A DNA stretch of 64,000 nucleotides from Lumbricus rubellus (GCA_945859605.1 OX243828.1:23123609-23187608), one strand, 5' to 3'. Shown: positions 1 through 11,700, counted from the first letter of the stretch. The notes: generated by a model from the sequence alone, not told the origin. Made by a program: numbers and translations.

Positions 1-75
1 TTTAATTAAGATTACTGCATAACTTGTAAGTGTAAAGCGCAGTGCGTCTTGCAGGCGTTTCATTATAAAAAAGAT
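1..75 (+). repeat. 3' tail of a tRNA-derived SINE (family B)
   Basis: This stretch is the reverse complement of about 67 bp at 35595-35661, where the same tail is joined to a tRNA-like head. Only the tail is inside the window. Confidence 0.6.
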
Positions 76-87
76 TATTATTATTAT

Positions 88-205
88 TACATACATACAT
101 GCATGCATGCATGCGTACGTACATACATACATACATACGTACGTACGCACGCACACACATACATACATACATACATACATTCACATACGTCGGCCTATAG
201 CCTAG
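88..205. repeat. (CATA)n/(CATG)n microsatellite
   Basis: Tandem tetranucleotides with CATG and CGTA variants. Frames through it encode only repetitive peptides. 206-404 holds nothing recognisable. Confidence 0.9.
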
Positions 206-404
206 CCACTTGTATATCGTATAAGATACATTGGCCTACATAATTATTATTATTACAGGCTACAATGTTCTAATGGAAGGAGGTTTACAATGTGCGATTT
301 GATTCGTAATTTATCGTTGCATTTATTAAGGTGATGAACGCAATAATTTTTCTTCGCCGTGAAAGAAGAACGGCATAAAACGGACATCCAGACAAATGGA
401 TAAA

Positions 405-544
405 CGAAGTGACAGACAGAGGTACAGAACCAGACAAAGACAGAGGCAAAGACAGACTAAGGCGGGTGACTCAATAAATAAAACTATAGTGGATGAATGT
501 GGGCATCATGAAAGAGCCTCTCCCTTTGTCTATGTCAGTCTATA

Positions 545-575
<31 letters not shown>

Positions 576-637
576 ATCTGCCTCTCTCTCCCATTACGAG
601 AGAGGGGAGACAGACAGAGGGATGAGGGGAGGGAGGC

Positions 638-714
<77 letters not shown>

Positions 715-985
715 GAGGGAGAGAGAGGGAGATGGAGGGAGGGAGGTAGAGGGTTAGAGAGAGACAGAGAGAGACAGAGAGAGATGGATAGAGAGAGAGG
801 GAGGAGAGGGAGAGACAGACAGACAGAGACACAGAGACAGAGGCAGAGACGGAGGGAGGGAGGGATTGACGGAGGGAGGGAGTGAGGGAGAGAGGAAGAG
901 AGGGTGAGTGAGAAAGGGAAAGCGGGAGAGGGAGAGAGGGATAGAGAGAGCGAGGGGAGAGGGAGAGACAGACAGAGAGAGAATG
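405..985. repeat. Purine-rich (GACA)n/(GA)n array
   Basis: Long strand-asymmetric purine tract of GACA, GAGA and GGGA units, with a short pyrimidine (TCTG)n block at 545-595. The open frames on both strands are repeat artefacts. 986-1335 holds nothing recognisable. Confidence 0.9.
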
Positions 986-1335
986 GCGGATTGTTTAGAC
1001 AACTGTCTCATTCCTATGGAATAGTTTGTTAAGGCAACGAACGAAATGCAACGACTAAAGCGTTTGACACGAATTACGATTAGAATGAGATGAACAACGG
1101 CGAATTGATTTACTCGAATCCTACGTGTTTAGGATTAGGAACTTAGGTTGGATGAAAATATATAGTATAGGCCCTATACGTTGAAAGAGTTATTTATAGG
1201 CAGCATTAACACGTACATGTAACTATATTTATATGCATTGTGACACGATTGTGTAATGTGTAGGCCACTAAATCGAGTGACGGATTATAGACTACTTAAG
1301 TTGATGGTCGCATGTAAGCCTTATGTAGACTGCAC

Positions 1336-1742
1336 GTGGATGTATGTATGTATGTGTGTGTGTGTATGTAAGCTTAGGCTATGTGTTGTGTATGTCTGTA
1401 TGTGTGTATGTATGTATGTCCGTATGTATGTATGTATGTATGTATGTATGTATGTATGTATGTATGTATGTATGTATGTATGTATGTATGTATGTATGTA
1501 TGTATGCATGCATGCATGCATGTATGCATGTATGCATGTGTGCATGCATGCATGCATGTATGCATGTATGTATGTATGCATGTATGTATGTATGTATGCA
1601 TGCATGGATACATGCATGTATGCATGTATGCATGTGTGCATGTATGCATGCATACATGCATACATGTATGCTTGTATGTTTGTGTGTTTTTATGTTTGTT
1701 TGTTTGTATGTATGTATGTATGTATGTATGTTTGTTTGTTGT
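1336..1742. repeat. (TATG)n microsatellite, about 400 bp
   Basis: Nearly pure TATG from about 1410 to 1505, then mixed TATG/CATG. It accounts for a 223-codon and several shorter open frames made of Met-Tyr-Val-Cys repeats. 1743-2106 has no supportable feature. Confidence 0.92.
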
Positions 1743-2106
1743 GTCTTAGTCAGCCGTGCGTGTTCAAAGTATTGACGACTTCACTTATTAACCTCAATCT
1801 GCTGGAAAGAAGTGGTTACAATATGGACTACCATAGTGAACATTTCGAATTGTCGACAAAGGCATCACGTACTTTATTGAGGTCTCTTTCAGCACTCACG
1901 ACTGAGACTGGAGTGCATGAATTCTAATAATTGCGATAGAAGCATTCTAAATTGGTCTATCGACTGTTCATTTAGGATTCTAGTTGTACCTGGAATTGGT
2001 TTGTCTATAGCTTTGTGGGTTGCTTAACAAACCAAGCCATTATGGGTAAGTACCGGTACATGGTCGAAGACATCGCGGTAGCAATGACCGAAGATAGAAT
2101 ATAGTT

Positions 2107-2432
2107 CACTGCAGCAGGGGCGAATCCTGGGGGCCAATCCGGCCATGGCCCCATTTAAAAATTGAATGGGACGCAGCCTCCATTTGTTTTCAAGAACCAT
2201 TAAAATTTTTAATAAATGCAGAGGGACAAGGCGAGAGAGAAAAAGTAGCAATACGACTAGAGATGTCATAGTTATGACATTGTAAATTCTGAAGAGATTA
2301 CGACCAGATGACTGTAAAGACTAAAAAGTCATCAGTTATTTTGCAAGAGAAAATGGTATATTTTTCACATTTCGGCCAGATGACTAAAAAGGTCATCAAA
2401 TTACATTTTCTGCATCCGCCCCTGCACTACAA
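2107..2432. mobile_element. hAT-type MITE with CAGGGGCG ends
   Basis: The element body is 2115-2424, with inverted ends CAGGGGCGAATCC and GCATCCGCCCCTG. The flanking octamers CACTGCAG (2107-2114) and CACTACAA (2425-2432) match at 6 of 8 positions, as expected for an old 8-bp target duplication. Related sequence occurs at 14085-14391. Confidence 0.65.
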
Positions 2433-2454
2433 GGCTTTTTTAACGTGCTGTCAA

Positions 2455-2605
2455 ACCGCCGCATAGTGATCTTGTGCAAGTCCTTCGCCCGCAATTGCTC
2501 GTGCGCTTCGGTGTGAAACTCGGATTCAGCGTCCGCGCTGTAGTCGGGAGCGCCTCTGAGTAGAGATAATTTGAAGGGACACTATAGCAAATTCGAGAAA
2601 TAAAT
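2455..2605 (+). mobile_element. SINE family A, 5'-truncated
   Basis: Carries the family A body (AAGTCCTTCGCCCGCAATTG, then the GGGAGCGCCTCTGAGTAG tail) but lacks the tRNA-like head. 2606-2792 is otherwise featureless. Confidence 0.7.
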
Positions 2606-2792
2606 GATTAAATAAGCTGCCTATTCAAGACCCCGGCGTCACCCCGCCGCTGTTCAGATTAGCGCACATGCTTCCTGGCAAATGTGATTATGAGACCATG
2701 CAGTGGATGGAAACTGGAAGCCTAGGGCAATGACGAATTAACCGAGACTCAGAAAGGCATAGCATTAATATTTATCGCAATTAATTTAATTA

Positions 2793-3170
2793 TCACCACT
2801 ACCACCATTACGACATTACCACCACCACCACCACCACCACCACCACCACCACCACCACCACCACCATCTCTGCCTTCCTCCTCCGCCTTCTCCTTTGTCT
2901 CTTGTCTTCTTTCCCCAACTCCACAATCAGTCCACATGCTCTTCCTTCTCTTCCATCTACCGCTTCTCCGCCTCCTTTATTTTCCTATAATATCGCTCAT
3001 TCGTCCTCATCTTCTCCCTTGTCTCCTATTTTTCCTCTACAACCTCTGCGGTCCTCTTCTCCTCCACGTAATTCCTCATTTTTCTCCGCCTCCTTTCGCT
3101 TCCTCGGCCTCCTCCTCCTCCTCCTCCTCCTCCTCCTTCTCATCCTCCTCCTCCTCCTCTTATTCAGCGC
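2793..3170. repeat. (CAC)n array followed by CCT-rich tract
   Basis: About 20 CAC/ACC triplets at 2800-2866, then a pyrimidine-rich stretch ending in (CTC)n. The open frames here are low-complexity. Confidence 0.85.
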
Positions 3171-3884
3171 TCAGGGAAATGAATGCAGGCTATAGTTGTA
3201 GCAGTAGTAGCAGTTTAACGTCACCGTGTGACAACGAGAATCATCAACGACGCCCTCCTCCTTTATCCAGGCTTGGGACTGGCACTGGAAGAGTGCAACC
3301 ATGCAGTGGCGGAGTTGAGTGCAGGCCTTCGCCAGTTTATTCCTATATTATAGTGCGCAGCGTCAACTCGTCAGATGCCGTTTTGTGTGCAATGAGTACA
3401 ACCAACATGTACATCGCGCGATGATAAGGTCTATCGCACATAGCTAGGATGCGTGACAATCTCATATCTCTGCCAGGAAATAACCTTGGGGAGCTGCTTC
3501 CTGCGCACGATGGAGTCACATGCAACGTTGTTCTATTTGATGTGACGCTGTGTAAAATAATTATACACAGTGCAGTTCCTGTGCGGACTGCGGAACCATC
3601 AGCTTGCCTGGTGTGGCTGCAGATTTCTACGAAATGGTCGCATTAATGTCTAGCTGGTGGCATCGAAGTGGTCACATTAATGTCTAATAGCTGGTGGCGT
3701 CGAGGTGACTGCAGTAATTGTGAGATGGAGAAAATCGTCGTGCACCACAACTGAAAATTAATGAAGATAATCTTCGGCTGATTGATTGACTGGAAGATCT
3801 TCTTGTCATCTTTGTTTCGTCCTTTCGACAAACTGAAGGTAGGATGAACACAGTATAATTTTATGAGAATTGTAGGACAATAAC
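3171..3884. other. No gene seen
   Basis: Unique-looking sequence. The only structure is a 35-40-bp direct duplication at 3640-3710 (around AGCTGGTGGC). Confidence 0.5.
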
Positions 3885-4223
3885 TGGGGGTGGGGTCAGA
3901 CGTTGATTCATGTGGACTTGGGATGTGCAATGAGGACTTTAATGGGCCGAGACATGCATTCGCCAAAATTTCTGACGACCTTTTCTGGTCATTTGGTCAA
4001 GAAAATCATTTTCCAGTCCCGAGAAAGCTGACGACCTTCTTAAAGTCATTTGGTCTAAATCTCGTGAAAACATTTTAGTTTTCTTGTCCCAAAAACATTA
4101 TGACATTTTTTGATTGGGGGGTGGGGGCTAAGTCGAAAATATTTCGTTTTCCCTGTGTAAAAAAACTTGATCATCTTTGTTTTGGGGGGGGGGCTTAGCC
4201 CCAGACCTCCTGGCGCCGCCACT
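3885..4223. mobile_element. Degenerate MITE with (G)n block
   Basis: Contains the recurring GACGACCTTTT...TCATTTGGTC modules, a G-homopolymer and the right end GGCGCCGCCACTG seen in related MITEs of this window. The left end is not clear. Confidence 0.4.
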
Positions 4224-4324
4224 GAATGAATATGATCGGGTGAAATCCTTCACCACCTGAATGTAGTGGAATCAGTTTAAAGACAACATATCTATAGACT
4301 GCGTTACACACATGTTTGTTTTTT

Positions 4325-4533
4325 GTATGTGCACTTGTTATAGCGCCTCTTCAAGCTCACTACTCAGAGGAGCTCCCGAATACAACGCGGACACTGCATT
4401 GGAGTTTCACGCTGAAGCGCAATTACGAGTGAAGGACTTGTCAAAGGTCCCTACGTGGCGACTTGAGTTAGATTCGAACCTTAAACCCTCCGGCTGCAAG
4501 GCAACGAACATACCCACTACACCACCGCGCCCC
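4325..4533 (-). mobile_element. SINE family A (tRNA-derived), full-length
   Basis: Read on the minus strand it starts GGGGCGCGGTGGTGTAGTGG (box A-like), has a box B-like GGTTCGAATC, and ends in the GAGCTCCTCTGAGTAG and GGCGCTATAACAAGTGCACA tail. Confidence 0.8.
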
Positions 4534-4544
4534 ACATATGATAG

Positions 4545-4815
4545 AGGCTTACTATTATTGAAGTTCATTTTAAGAATATCAAACCTGTCTTATTGTGACG
4601 TCACTTCGATTATGATACAGATATATTATTATGGAAGTTCATTGGGAATACGAAATTAGGCCTATTGTGACGTCGCTTCGATTATGATTCAAATCTACTT
4701 TTTCAAAGAAGTTCATTTTGAGATTATAAATCTAGGCCTAGTGTGACGTCACTTCGATTATGATATAGCGCAACTATTACAGAAGCTCATTTTGATAATA
4801 CAAAACACGGCCTAT
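4545..4815. repeat. Tandem repeat, about 74-bp unit with CRE-like core
   Basis: Three full units and a partial fourth, each with GAAGTTCATTTT followed by TGTGACGTCACTTCGATTAT. The palindrome TGACGTCA is exact in two units and changed to TGACGTCG in the middle one. Confidence 0.75.
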
Positions 4816-5763
4816 TATTATACAAGTTTGAAAGTGCTGAAAATAAATTAGTAGAGTCCTAGTGGCGGAGTTTGTGATATTGTCATCATTAATATACTTT
4901 AAGGAAGCTTCGTTCTCAACCAAGGGGAACAATCCATGCCAGGGTGGCCTCGTATTTCACCATTAGGCCTACCTGGTACGCCTATGAATGCGGTTCTATT
5001 GGCGCTATAAAATCTGTCCTCGTTAACTATTCTGATTTATAATAGGGTCGGAGGACGCCACCGTCGGCTCCCGTCCGATTCCCAGGCCAGACATCACGAC
5101 ACATTCGGCGTTTACATAATAATGAAAATCTGAATAAAAGATGGCCACATGATCTCTCATTCTCTCCCTCTTTAATTTGCTCACCGAAGTCGGTAGCAGA
5201 CCTGAGATCCCGGCAGACTGCGAATGGGCGGTCTTCGCTGACTGCGGCTCTGATATGGGCGGATGTCATAATTATGAAATAAAGATCCAAGACATAGGCC
5301 TACCGTTGTATGAAGCGGGGTGCCAAACCACGCTGTTTCACCCATTGAAAGGAATGTTGTCGCTTCATTGCTGTAGTCATGTAAAACCCGTTCAGCCCCA
5401 ACGATTCCAATTGAAGTCATTAGTGCAAATTTTTTCATAAAAAGTTTGAATCTTGGTAACCAGATTTAATTTATTATCAACATTCACATAGGCCTAATTA
5501 ATGTTGTATCTTTCCAAACGAGGTAGCAAAAATTATCGTCCTATAGGTGGCACCTCAAAAACAGTGTCAACACTGGCCTTGTGCAAACAAACTTATGTTA
5601 CCTTTGGCAGTAATTGCTTTCATGAAATAAAAGACATTCAAATGTAAGAAAAAATTGTTGCTTTTATGTATATGTTTTGTGCGGATAAAGCGTCTCCGCT
5701 ATCAAACCCGTAATCCAAAGCAGTACCGTTAGCCTACAGTTACTGTACATAGCTTACCCGTAC
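4816..5763. other. No gene seen
   Basis: No supportable coding exon. Several copies of the octamer TAGGCCTA lie here (see findings). Confidence 0.5.
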
Positions 5764-6072
5764 GCGATGCTCATAGGCGTACGAGGCGGGGATCCAGAGA
5801 GGGCAAATGCCCCCAAATTTCGGGCAAGTCTGTTTTTTGGGCAGGCTGACCTGGAAAGTTTGTTTAACAAACTAGAAATAGTATTTTTCACGATATTTCA
5901 ACCTGATGACTAAAAAGGTCGTCAACTTGTTTGTTTTGGCAAAAAATAGTAGATCTATTTCCCACCACGAGATTTCAACCCACGAAGTCATTTATTCCGG
6001 ATTTATTTTTCGGGCAGAAGTAAAATCTTGAACCCCCACTGCTGAAATCTCCCGTATGCCTATGGCGGTGCC
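5764..6072. mobile_element. hAT-type MITE with CATAGGCGTACG ends
   Basis: Body 5772-6064. The left end CATAGGCGTACGAGGCGGGG pairs with the right end CCCGTATGCCTATG. Flanking octamers GCGATGCT and GCGGTGCC match at 6 of 8. The same family lies at 18706-18916 and 20573-20878. 6073-6594 holds nothing further. Confidence 0.65.
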
Positions 6073-6594
6073 TCTATACCCATACCGTACCCGACCTGTG
6101 TAACCTCTGCCGACCCGTACCGCGGGTTGGGTACAGGTCAACCAAAAGATGCTTTGACTTCTATAGAACCACGTTCTTTGGCAATTATCAAAGCAGCACG
6201 AGTTAAAAGAAACACGTTTTTAATGGAGTTATGTAATAAACGAAAATCATCTAAACTTAGGCCTACATAGACATAAGTCAACTTCGGTTGACCCGCCTCT
6301 TTTTTGTCTAAAGGTAATAATATTAATTTAAATAACTTAGATGCCTTCAACTCACCGTAGCCTACATTGATTACTTGTCTTGTCACGCCTCTTTACACGA
6401 CTGACCAGAAACCTATAGTCCTGGGAATGTTATGAACCGAACATTCGTAACCTTCGTCATAACCTGAAGCCTAATCCAAATCCCCTCATACGCCGTGTGT
6501 AAGTTCCTCACGCGCATTATCTCACCCCGTGCGATTAGCCCATATGCGATCGTCCCTATAGGCATTTTGATGCGCTGATGAGGGTGACAGTCAT

Positions 6595-7185
6595 CTTTTA
6601 GGAGGCAGCTAAAAGCAACTGACGGGAGGCAGAGAAGATGGAGAGAGACAGAGAGACAGAGAGATTGAGAGAGACGGAGAGAGAGAGATAGACAAACAAA
6701 GACAGGCAGGCAGACAGACAGACAGACAGACAGATGCATTGAGAGAGAGAGAGAGACAGAGAGACAGAGAGACAGAGACAGCGAGACAGAGAGATTGAGA
6801 GAGACGGAGAGAGAGACGGAGACGGAAAAAGAGGAGAAGGAGAAAGAGACAGTGAGAGCGAGAGCCATAGTGAGAGCGAGAGAGACAGACAGACAGACAA
6901 ACAGACACAGACAAACAGACAGAGACAAACAGACAGAGAGACAGACTCCTTACTCCTTACTACACTCCTTACTCTGTCTCTCTGTTTTGTTTCTCTGTCT
7001 CTGTCTGTCTGTGTCTGTCTGTCTGTCTCTCTCTCTTTCTCTCTCTGCATATCTCTCTCAGACAGACACACAGGCAGTGAGAGAGATACAGTGAGAGCGA
7101 GAGAGCGAGAGACAGAGGGAGGGCAGTGAAGGAGAGACGGAGTAAGAAGGAAAGGGATGCGTAGGGGCAGGAGATGCCTGTCGTA
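6595..7185. repeat. (GACA)n/(GAGA)n purine arrays
   Basis: Purine-rich to about 6945, a pyrimidine (CTGT/CTCT) block at 6962-7060, then purine-rich again. The pyrimidine block is a near copy of 7445-7550. Confidence 0.9.
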
Positions 7186-7351
7186 TATATCTGCTCAACC
7201 TCCAGAGACGTCGGTCACCAGCTTATGGGCGCGAATTGTCCGGAGGAACGTTTTACGACGACGTATCACCAATGGAACACCGTGAACACGACGGAGAAAC
7301 GTCTCTCGTATTATATGTGATGCTAAGATGCGAATGATGATAGGAGAGGTC

Positions 7352-7352
<1 letters not shown>

Positions 7353-7442
<90 letters not shown>
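7353..7442. repeat. (CAG)n array, about 30 triplets
   Basis: Uninterrupted CAG/AGC triplets except for one AGAAGC. It is open in several frames (poly-Ala, poly-Leu, poly-Cys), with no flanking coding evidence. Confidence 0.95.
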
Positions 7443-7446
<4 letters not shown>

Positions 7447-7597
7447 CACTCCTTACTCTGTCTCTCTGTTTTGTTTCTCTGTCTCTGTCTGTCTGTATCT
7501 GTCTGTCTCTCTCTCTCTCTCTCTTTCTCTCTCTGCATATCTCTCTCTCTCTGTCTCTCTGTCTTTCTCTCTGCATATCTCTCTCTCTTTCTCTCTC

Positions 7598-7662
<65 letters not shown>

Positions 7663-7740
7663 GTATGTACATGTATATATCTCTCTTTCTCACTTTCGCT
7701 CTCTTTGTATCTCTGTCTGTCTGTGTCTTTCTCTCTACAT
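7443..7740. repeat. (CTGT)n/(CTCT)n pyrimidine array
   Basis: Begins with the same ACTCCTTACTCTGTCTCTCT block as 6962 onward, so one is a copy of the other. 7741-8035 has no supportable gene. Confidence 0.9.
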
Positions 7741-8035
7741 CTTTATGGGCTTGCTCACGGTCGAATAAACACCCCGAAATGAAATCTTGGCTATGGGATT
7801 GTGTATCACCATGCTTGGACTGGGATCACCTCTAACCGAGCTTCTTTTACTTGAAAGAGCGTTATAAAAATTCTAGAAATAAATGTATTGTATAAATATA
7901 CATTTAACTAAGAAATCCAATGCGAAATTATACGAGTTGATGTATACAACCAATTTTCCTTTTTATGTACGGATAGGAATGTTATAGACATTGGGAAAAT
8001 GCAGGACGAGAAAGGAATTCATTGTAGCAAAACTT

Positions 8036-8247
8036 AGTTCACGGTTGTTTTTAAGGAATTTTTACAACTGCACAATTCCTTCTTTCCTTTCCAATCATCC
8101 ATGGTAACATACATTGTACTTCCAATCGGAGGACAATGACCTTTTTTGCTATAGTTTTAACTGTACAGAAGTGTTTCTACAACAGCACAAATCCATTTAG
8201 AACTGCACATTTTGTGTACAACTACACGTTTAAAAAGCTCTGTCTGA
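8036..8247. mobile_element. hAT-like MITE, CAGGGCTTTTTTAACG family
   Basis: Shares the AAGGAATTTTTA...CTGCACAA start, the CCATGGTAA middle and the GCACATTTTGTGTACAACT end with 11215-11403, 18523-18705 and 40331-40495. This copy is diverged at both ends. Confidence 0.6.
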
Positions 8248-8404
8248 CTTAGTTGACTGCGGGGGATGGAGGGAAATTTCAAGACTGTAGATTATTTAAA
8301 AGGATAACACAAGACATTATGGATCGAACAAAAATCTGCTATAGATTATTATTTATAAAGTCATTCGATTGTTTGGCTATGTAGAATAATTTGCAGTTTG
8401 TTTT

Positions 8405-8616
8405 ATGTGCACTTGTTATAGCGCCCATTCAAGATTTCTACTCAGAAGCGCTCCCGACTACAGCGCGGACAATGAACCGGAGTTTCACGCCGAAGCGCTA
8501 AGCAATATTGCGAGTGAAGGACTTGCCCAAGGTCCCTACACGGCGACTTGATGTGGATTCGAACCTGCACGCTCCAACTGCAAGGCAACGAACATACCCA
8601 CTACATCACCGCACCC
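8405..8616 (-). mobile_element. SINE family A, full-length
   Basis: Complete from the GTGCACTTGTTATAGCGCCC tail to the tRNA-like head. Box B-like GGATTCGAACCTG is readable in reverse. 8617-8872 holds nothing more. Confidence 0.8.
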
Positions 8617-8872
8617 AACTATTGCAGTTTGCAGAATTCCACACAGTGCACTGCATGCAAGATTCGAAGGGAAACAAGAAACAAAGGCGTATACAAAGCC
8701 TTTGAACGATATTGTATAAATAAGTATACAGCAGCATCACTAAGAGTTTTCGACTATAACCCTAAAGGCAGCAGTGCATGGACACATTGGACAGTTGACA
8801 AATGACCCTAGACAATGGACATCATTCATTCATGCACATCGCCACCGCCGCTAGCGCATAGGAACTTATGGT

Positions 8873-8882
8873 GAGGATGATT

Positions 8883-8922
<40 letters not shown>

Positions 8923-9267
8923 GGATGATGAGGATGATGAAGATGATATATGCTGTAAACATATGAACATCTACTGTATATATAATATAATATATAGACA
9001 TATTATATATAATTCTCATGTTGTATATATATAGATATACATTGTAATTCTAATAAAAGACGCTCGCGGCACCGGTATATCATTTATATACATATACACA
9101 CACATATATATATATATACACATAGTATATGCATATATATATATATATATTGTATATATAGAATATGTGAAGAATTCCTTGGACATTTGAACAGAAGCGA
9201 AGGAGGGATAAACGGAGAAGGGAAGGCAGGGAGGGAGGAATAGGAAGGATATATATATATATATATA
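8873..9267. repeat. (GAT)n then (TA)n-rich arrays
   Basis: GAT triplets at 8878-8945, then TATA-rich simple sequence with a short purine-rich block at about 9190-9250. Confidence 0.9.
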
Positions 9268-10880
9268 TCAAATCAAATCAAATCAAATCAGTTTATTTCC
9301 TGAATACGCACCAAAAATAACAATCAAGGCAGTGAACAGGGAATTGTACATATTTAGTGGTATCAAGGGGAGACCCGGAAGGGATGGAAATCCCGCTAAT
9401 TGGGCCACCCAGTAATCATTGAATTGCAAGGCATAATATACAGGACATGACAGCCGGTTTAAACGATTGCAGAAATAGAAATATAATCAGGACAGAAACT
9501 TATTAATAGAGGATAGATAACACAACTTAACTAACACTTAACTAACACTTAACTAACACTTAACTAACACACCCAATTCAACACAATAATTCAAGCAGTT
9601 CGATTGATAATATAACAACGTAGGCGTTTCTTGAAGATATGAAGACCATGTAATTGACTTATAGCTGAGGGGATACTGTTCCAAATATTAGCACCAGTAT
9701 ATCTGATCGAAAATAAACGAGTGTTAGTATGAGCAAATGGTTGTCTATACAAATTTGAACTTCTTGTGGAATAGGAATGAAAATCAGAGGCACGGAAGAA
9801 CATTTGTCTATACGCTACTGGTAACAAGTTGGGCTCATATCGAAACATGAATTCACCTATCTGAACCGTCCTAATTTGTTCAATCTTTAGTAATTTAAAT
9901 TCCAGAAATAGCTGATGAGTATGAGAATTGTATGGAACATTAGCCACATAACGAATAACACGTTTCTGTAGAATTGTTAGCCTTTGTAAATTGGATTTAT
10001 AAGTTGAAGCCCATATTATATTGCAGTAGGTAAGATATGGGTAGATGAGTGTATAATAAAGGGTTAGCCTAACATGGGGAGGTAACAAGGAGGAAGCTCG
10101 TTTTATAATACCGATATTCTTGGCAATTTTAGAAGAGATAGCTTTAATATGATCTTTCCAAGACAAATGCTGGTCTAACACAACACCTAAGAATTTAGTT
10201 GATGTTTCTTGTTTAATGGAATGGCCATCAATGTACAAATTATTTTCGTTGGTGAAAGAAATTTTTCTATGGGACCTAAATAGAATGTAATTAGTTTTAT
10301 CAAGGTTTAATGATAGTTTGTTGGCACGAAACCAATTAGCAATTTGAGAAAGTTGGCCATTCACTATTTGATAAAGGCTGGTAAGGGAGCTGTGGGAATA
10401 AAAGATATTAGTGTCATCTGCAAAAAGGATGAAGTACATAAGTGGGGATGCGTTAGGAAGGTCATTAATGAAAAGAAGAAATAATAAAGGTCCAAGGTTC
10501 GATCCTTGTGGAACGCCAAACAGAACAGAACGCATCATTGAATAGGCACCATTGCAGTAAACAACTTGTGAGCGATTTTCAAGGTAACTAGCAAACCATT
10601 TATGTTGGACTCCTCTTATACCATAATTATTCAGTTTTTTAAGTAAAATATCATGGCTCACCGTGTCAAAAGCCTTGGCCAAGTCAAAGAACACTCCAAG
10701 GGAAAATTCATTATTTTCAATTGCTTCAGATATTTTGTCCTGAATACTTAGTAAAGGCAATGAGGGGGAGTGACCAGCCTGGAATCCATGTTGAGATGGG
10801 TATAAAATGCTAGATTTTTCAAGAAAGCTACTCAGTCTTTTATACATTAGTTTTTCAAATATCTTAGCAAAATATGGAAG
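9268..10880 (-). mobile_element. 5'-truncated non-LTR retrotransposon (LINE)
   Basis: The minus strand runs from reverse-transcriptase coding sequence into a 3' UTR that ends at an AATAAA-containing stretch and a pentanucleotide (TGATT)n tail at about 9268-9290. An 11-bp tandem (ACTTAACTAAC) lies at 9525-9570. The 5' end is lost at about 10880 in AT-rich sequence. The endonuclease and first ORF are absent, as is usual for target-primed insertions. Confidence 0.85.
9591..10880 (-). CDS. LINE reverse transcriptase, partial
   Basis: Would encode the reverse transcriptase that copies LINE RNA at the insertion site. The frame is open with no internal stop from at least 10880 to the stop at 9591, so the element is probably young. 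In order it shows a finger/palm region (QHGFQAGHS), FDLAKAFDTVSHDILLKKL (first catalytic Asp), GVPQGSNLGPLLFLLFINDL, the active-site box FADDTN, then LSLNLDKTNYILF and KFLGVVLD, and a thumb with a C-terminal RYTGANIWNSIPSAI motif. This order is typical of the jockey/CR1-like LINE group; I would not name a clade. The Met at 10847 is internal, since coding similarity (PYFAKIFEKL) continues upstream of it. The piece is non-autonomous as it stands. Confidence 0.85.
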   Translation of the reverse strand, partial: LPYFAKIFEKLMYKRLSSFLEKSSILYPSQHGFQAGHSPSLPLLSIQDKISEAIENNEFSLGVFFDLAKAFDTVSHDILLKKLNNYGIRGVQHKWFASYLENRSQVVYCNGAYSMMRSVLFGVPQGSNLGPLLFLLFINDLPNASPLMYFILFADDTNIFYSHSSLTSLYQIVNGQLSQIANWFRANKLSLNLDKTNYILFRSHRKISFTNENNLYIDGHSIKQETSTKFLGVVLDQHLSWKDHIKAISSKIAKNIGIIKRASSLLPPHVRLTLYYTLIYPYLTYCNIIWASTYKSNLQRLTILQKRVIRYVANVPYNSHTHQLFLEFKLLKIEQIRTVQIGEFMFRYEPNLLPVAYRQMFFRASDFHSYSTRSSNLYRQPFAHTNTRLFSIRYTGANIWNSIPSAISQLHGLHIFKKRLRCYIINRTA

Positions 10881-10889
10881 TATATATAT

Positions 10890-10990
10890 GGCTATGGTCT
10901 GCTTGCACTATATATACATATATATAGAATATAGTGCAAGCAGACTATATATATATATACATGTATATATACATATATAGTGCATGCAAA
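10890..10990. repeat. AT-rich inverted repeat (hairpin)
   Basis: GTCTGCTTGCACTATATATA near 10898 is repeated in inverse as TATAGTGCAAGCAGAC ending near 10945, which allows a stable cruciform. A third, diverged copy of the arm (GTGCATGCAAACTATAG) follows at about 10980. Confidence 0.7.
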
Positions 10991-11044
10991 CTATAGCCAT
11001 TATTAAGGGCTAAGTCAGCCAAAGGAGCCGATGGTGCTACATGT

Positions 11045-11200
11045 AGATGTGGGATTAAAGGATGTGTATGTGTGCCTGTGTGTGTTGTGTGTGTGTGCCC
11101 CTGTGTGTGTATAAGTGCGTGTGTGTAAGTGCGTGTGTGTAAGTGTGTGTATAGGTGTGCGTGTGTTTGTGTGTGCCTGTGTGTGTGCGTGTGCGGTCTA
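11045..11200. repeat. (GT)n-rich imperfect microsatellite
   Basis: Irregular TGTGTG blocks interrupted by GCC and AAGTGC. No coding potential beyond repeat peptides. Confidence 0.85.
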
Positions 11201-11214
11201 ATACTACTACGTAT

Positions 11215-11403
11215 ACCTCGAAAAGGAATTTTTAGAACTGCACAACCCCTTCTTTCCTTTCCCATTCTCCATGGTAAATTACTTCCAATCGGAGGACAAT
11301 GACCTTTTTACTATGTTTTCACTGCACAGAAGCGCTTCTACAACTGCACAAATCCATTTAGAACTGCACATTTTGTGTACAACTGCACGTTAAAAAAGCC
11401 CTG
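11215..11403. mobile_element. hAT-like MITE, CAGGGCTTTTTTAACG family
   Basis: Well-preserved body, with a right end CAACTGCACGTTAAAAAAG followed by CCCTG. The left end is truncated compared with 18549. Confidence 0.65.
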
Positions 11404-11547
11404 CATTTATCGTCAACGATTATTATACCTCTATGCTCGCCGTTAGATTGTCAGATTTAAAAACAGCGTTGTTACTGTCAATGTAAAAACGGTAACGGTT
11501 AAAAATTGGGATGGCGATTCGTTGGTCGGTGCCGTGGTTGGTAGATC

Positions 11548-11700
11548 CATAGATGTAAAAAAAACGATGGAAACAGAATAAACAACGGAAAAACCTGTTT
11601 TTTTTCGAAATAATAAAAAACGACAAAAAACGATAAAAAACCGAAACGTAAAAAATTTGACTTTGTTACATCTAAAACCGCATTTTAACCTTGAAAACCT
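11548..11700. mobile_element. MITE fragment, CATAGATGTAAAAA family
   Basis: Starts CATAGATGTAAAAAAAACG and resembles the complete copy at 31169-31586. The right half is not recognisable. Confidence 0.5.

Noticed and set aside
1256..1927. 223-codon open frame and its neighbours on both strands
   Set aside because: Made of (TATG)n; the peptide is Met-Tyr-Val-Cys repeats with no start context or splice structure.
7253..7693. 146-codon frames on both strands
   Set aside because: Entirely CAG and CTGT/CTCT simple repeats.
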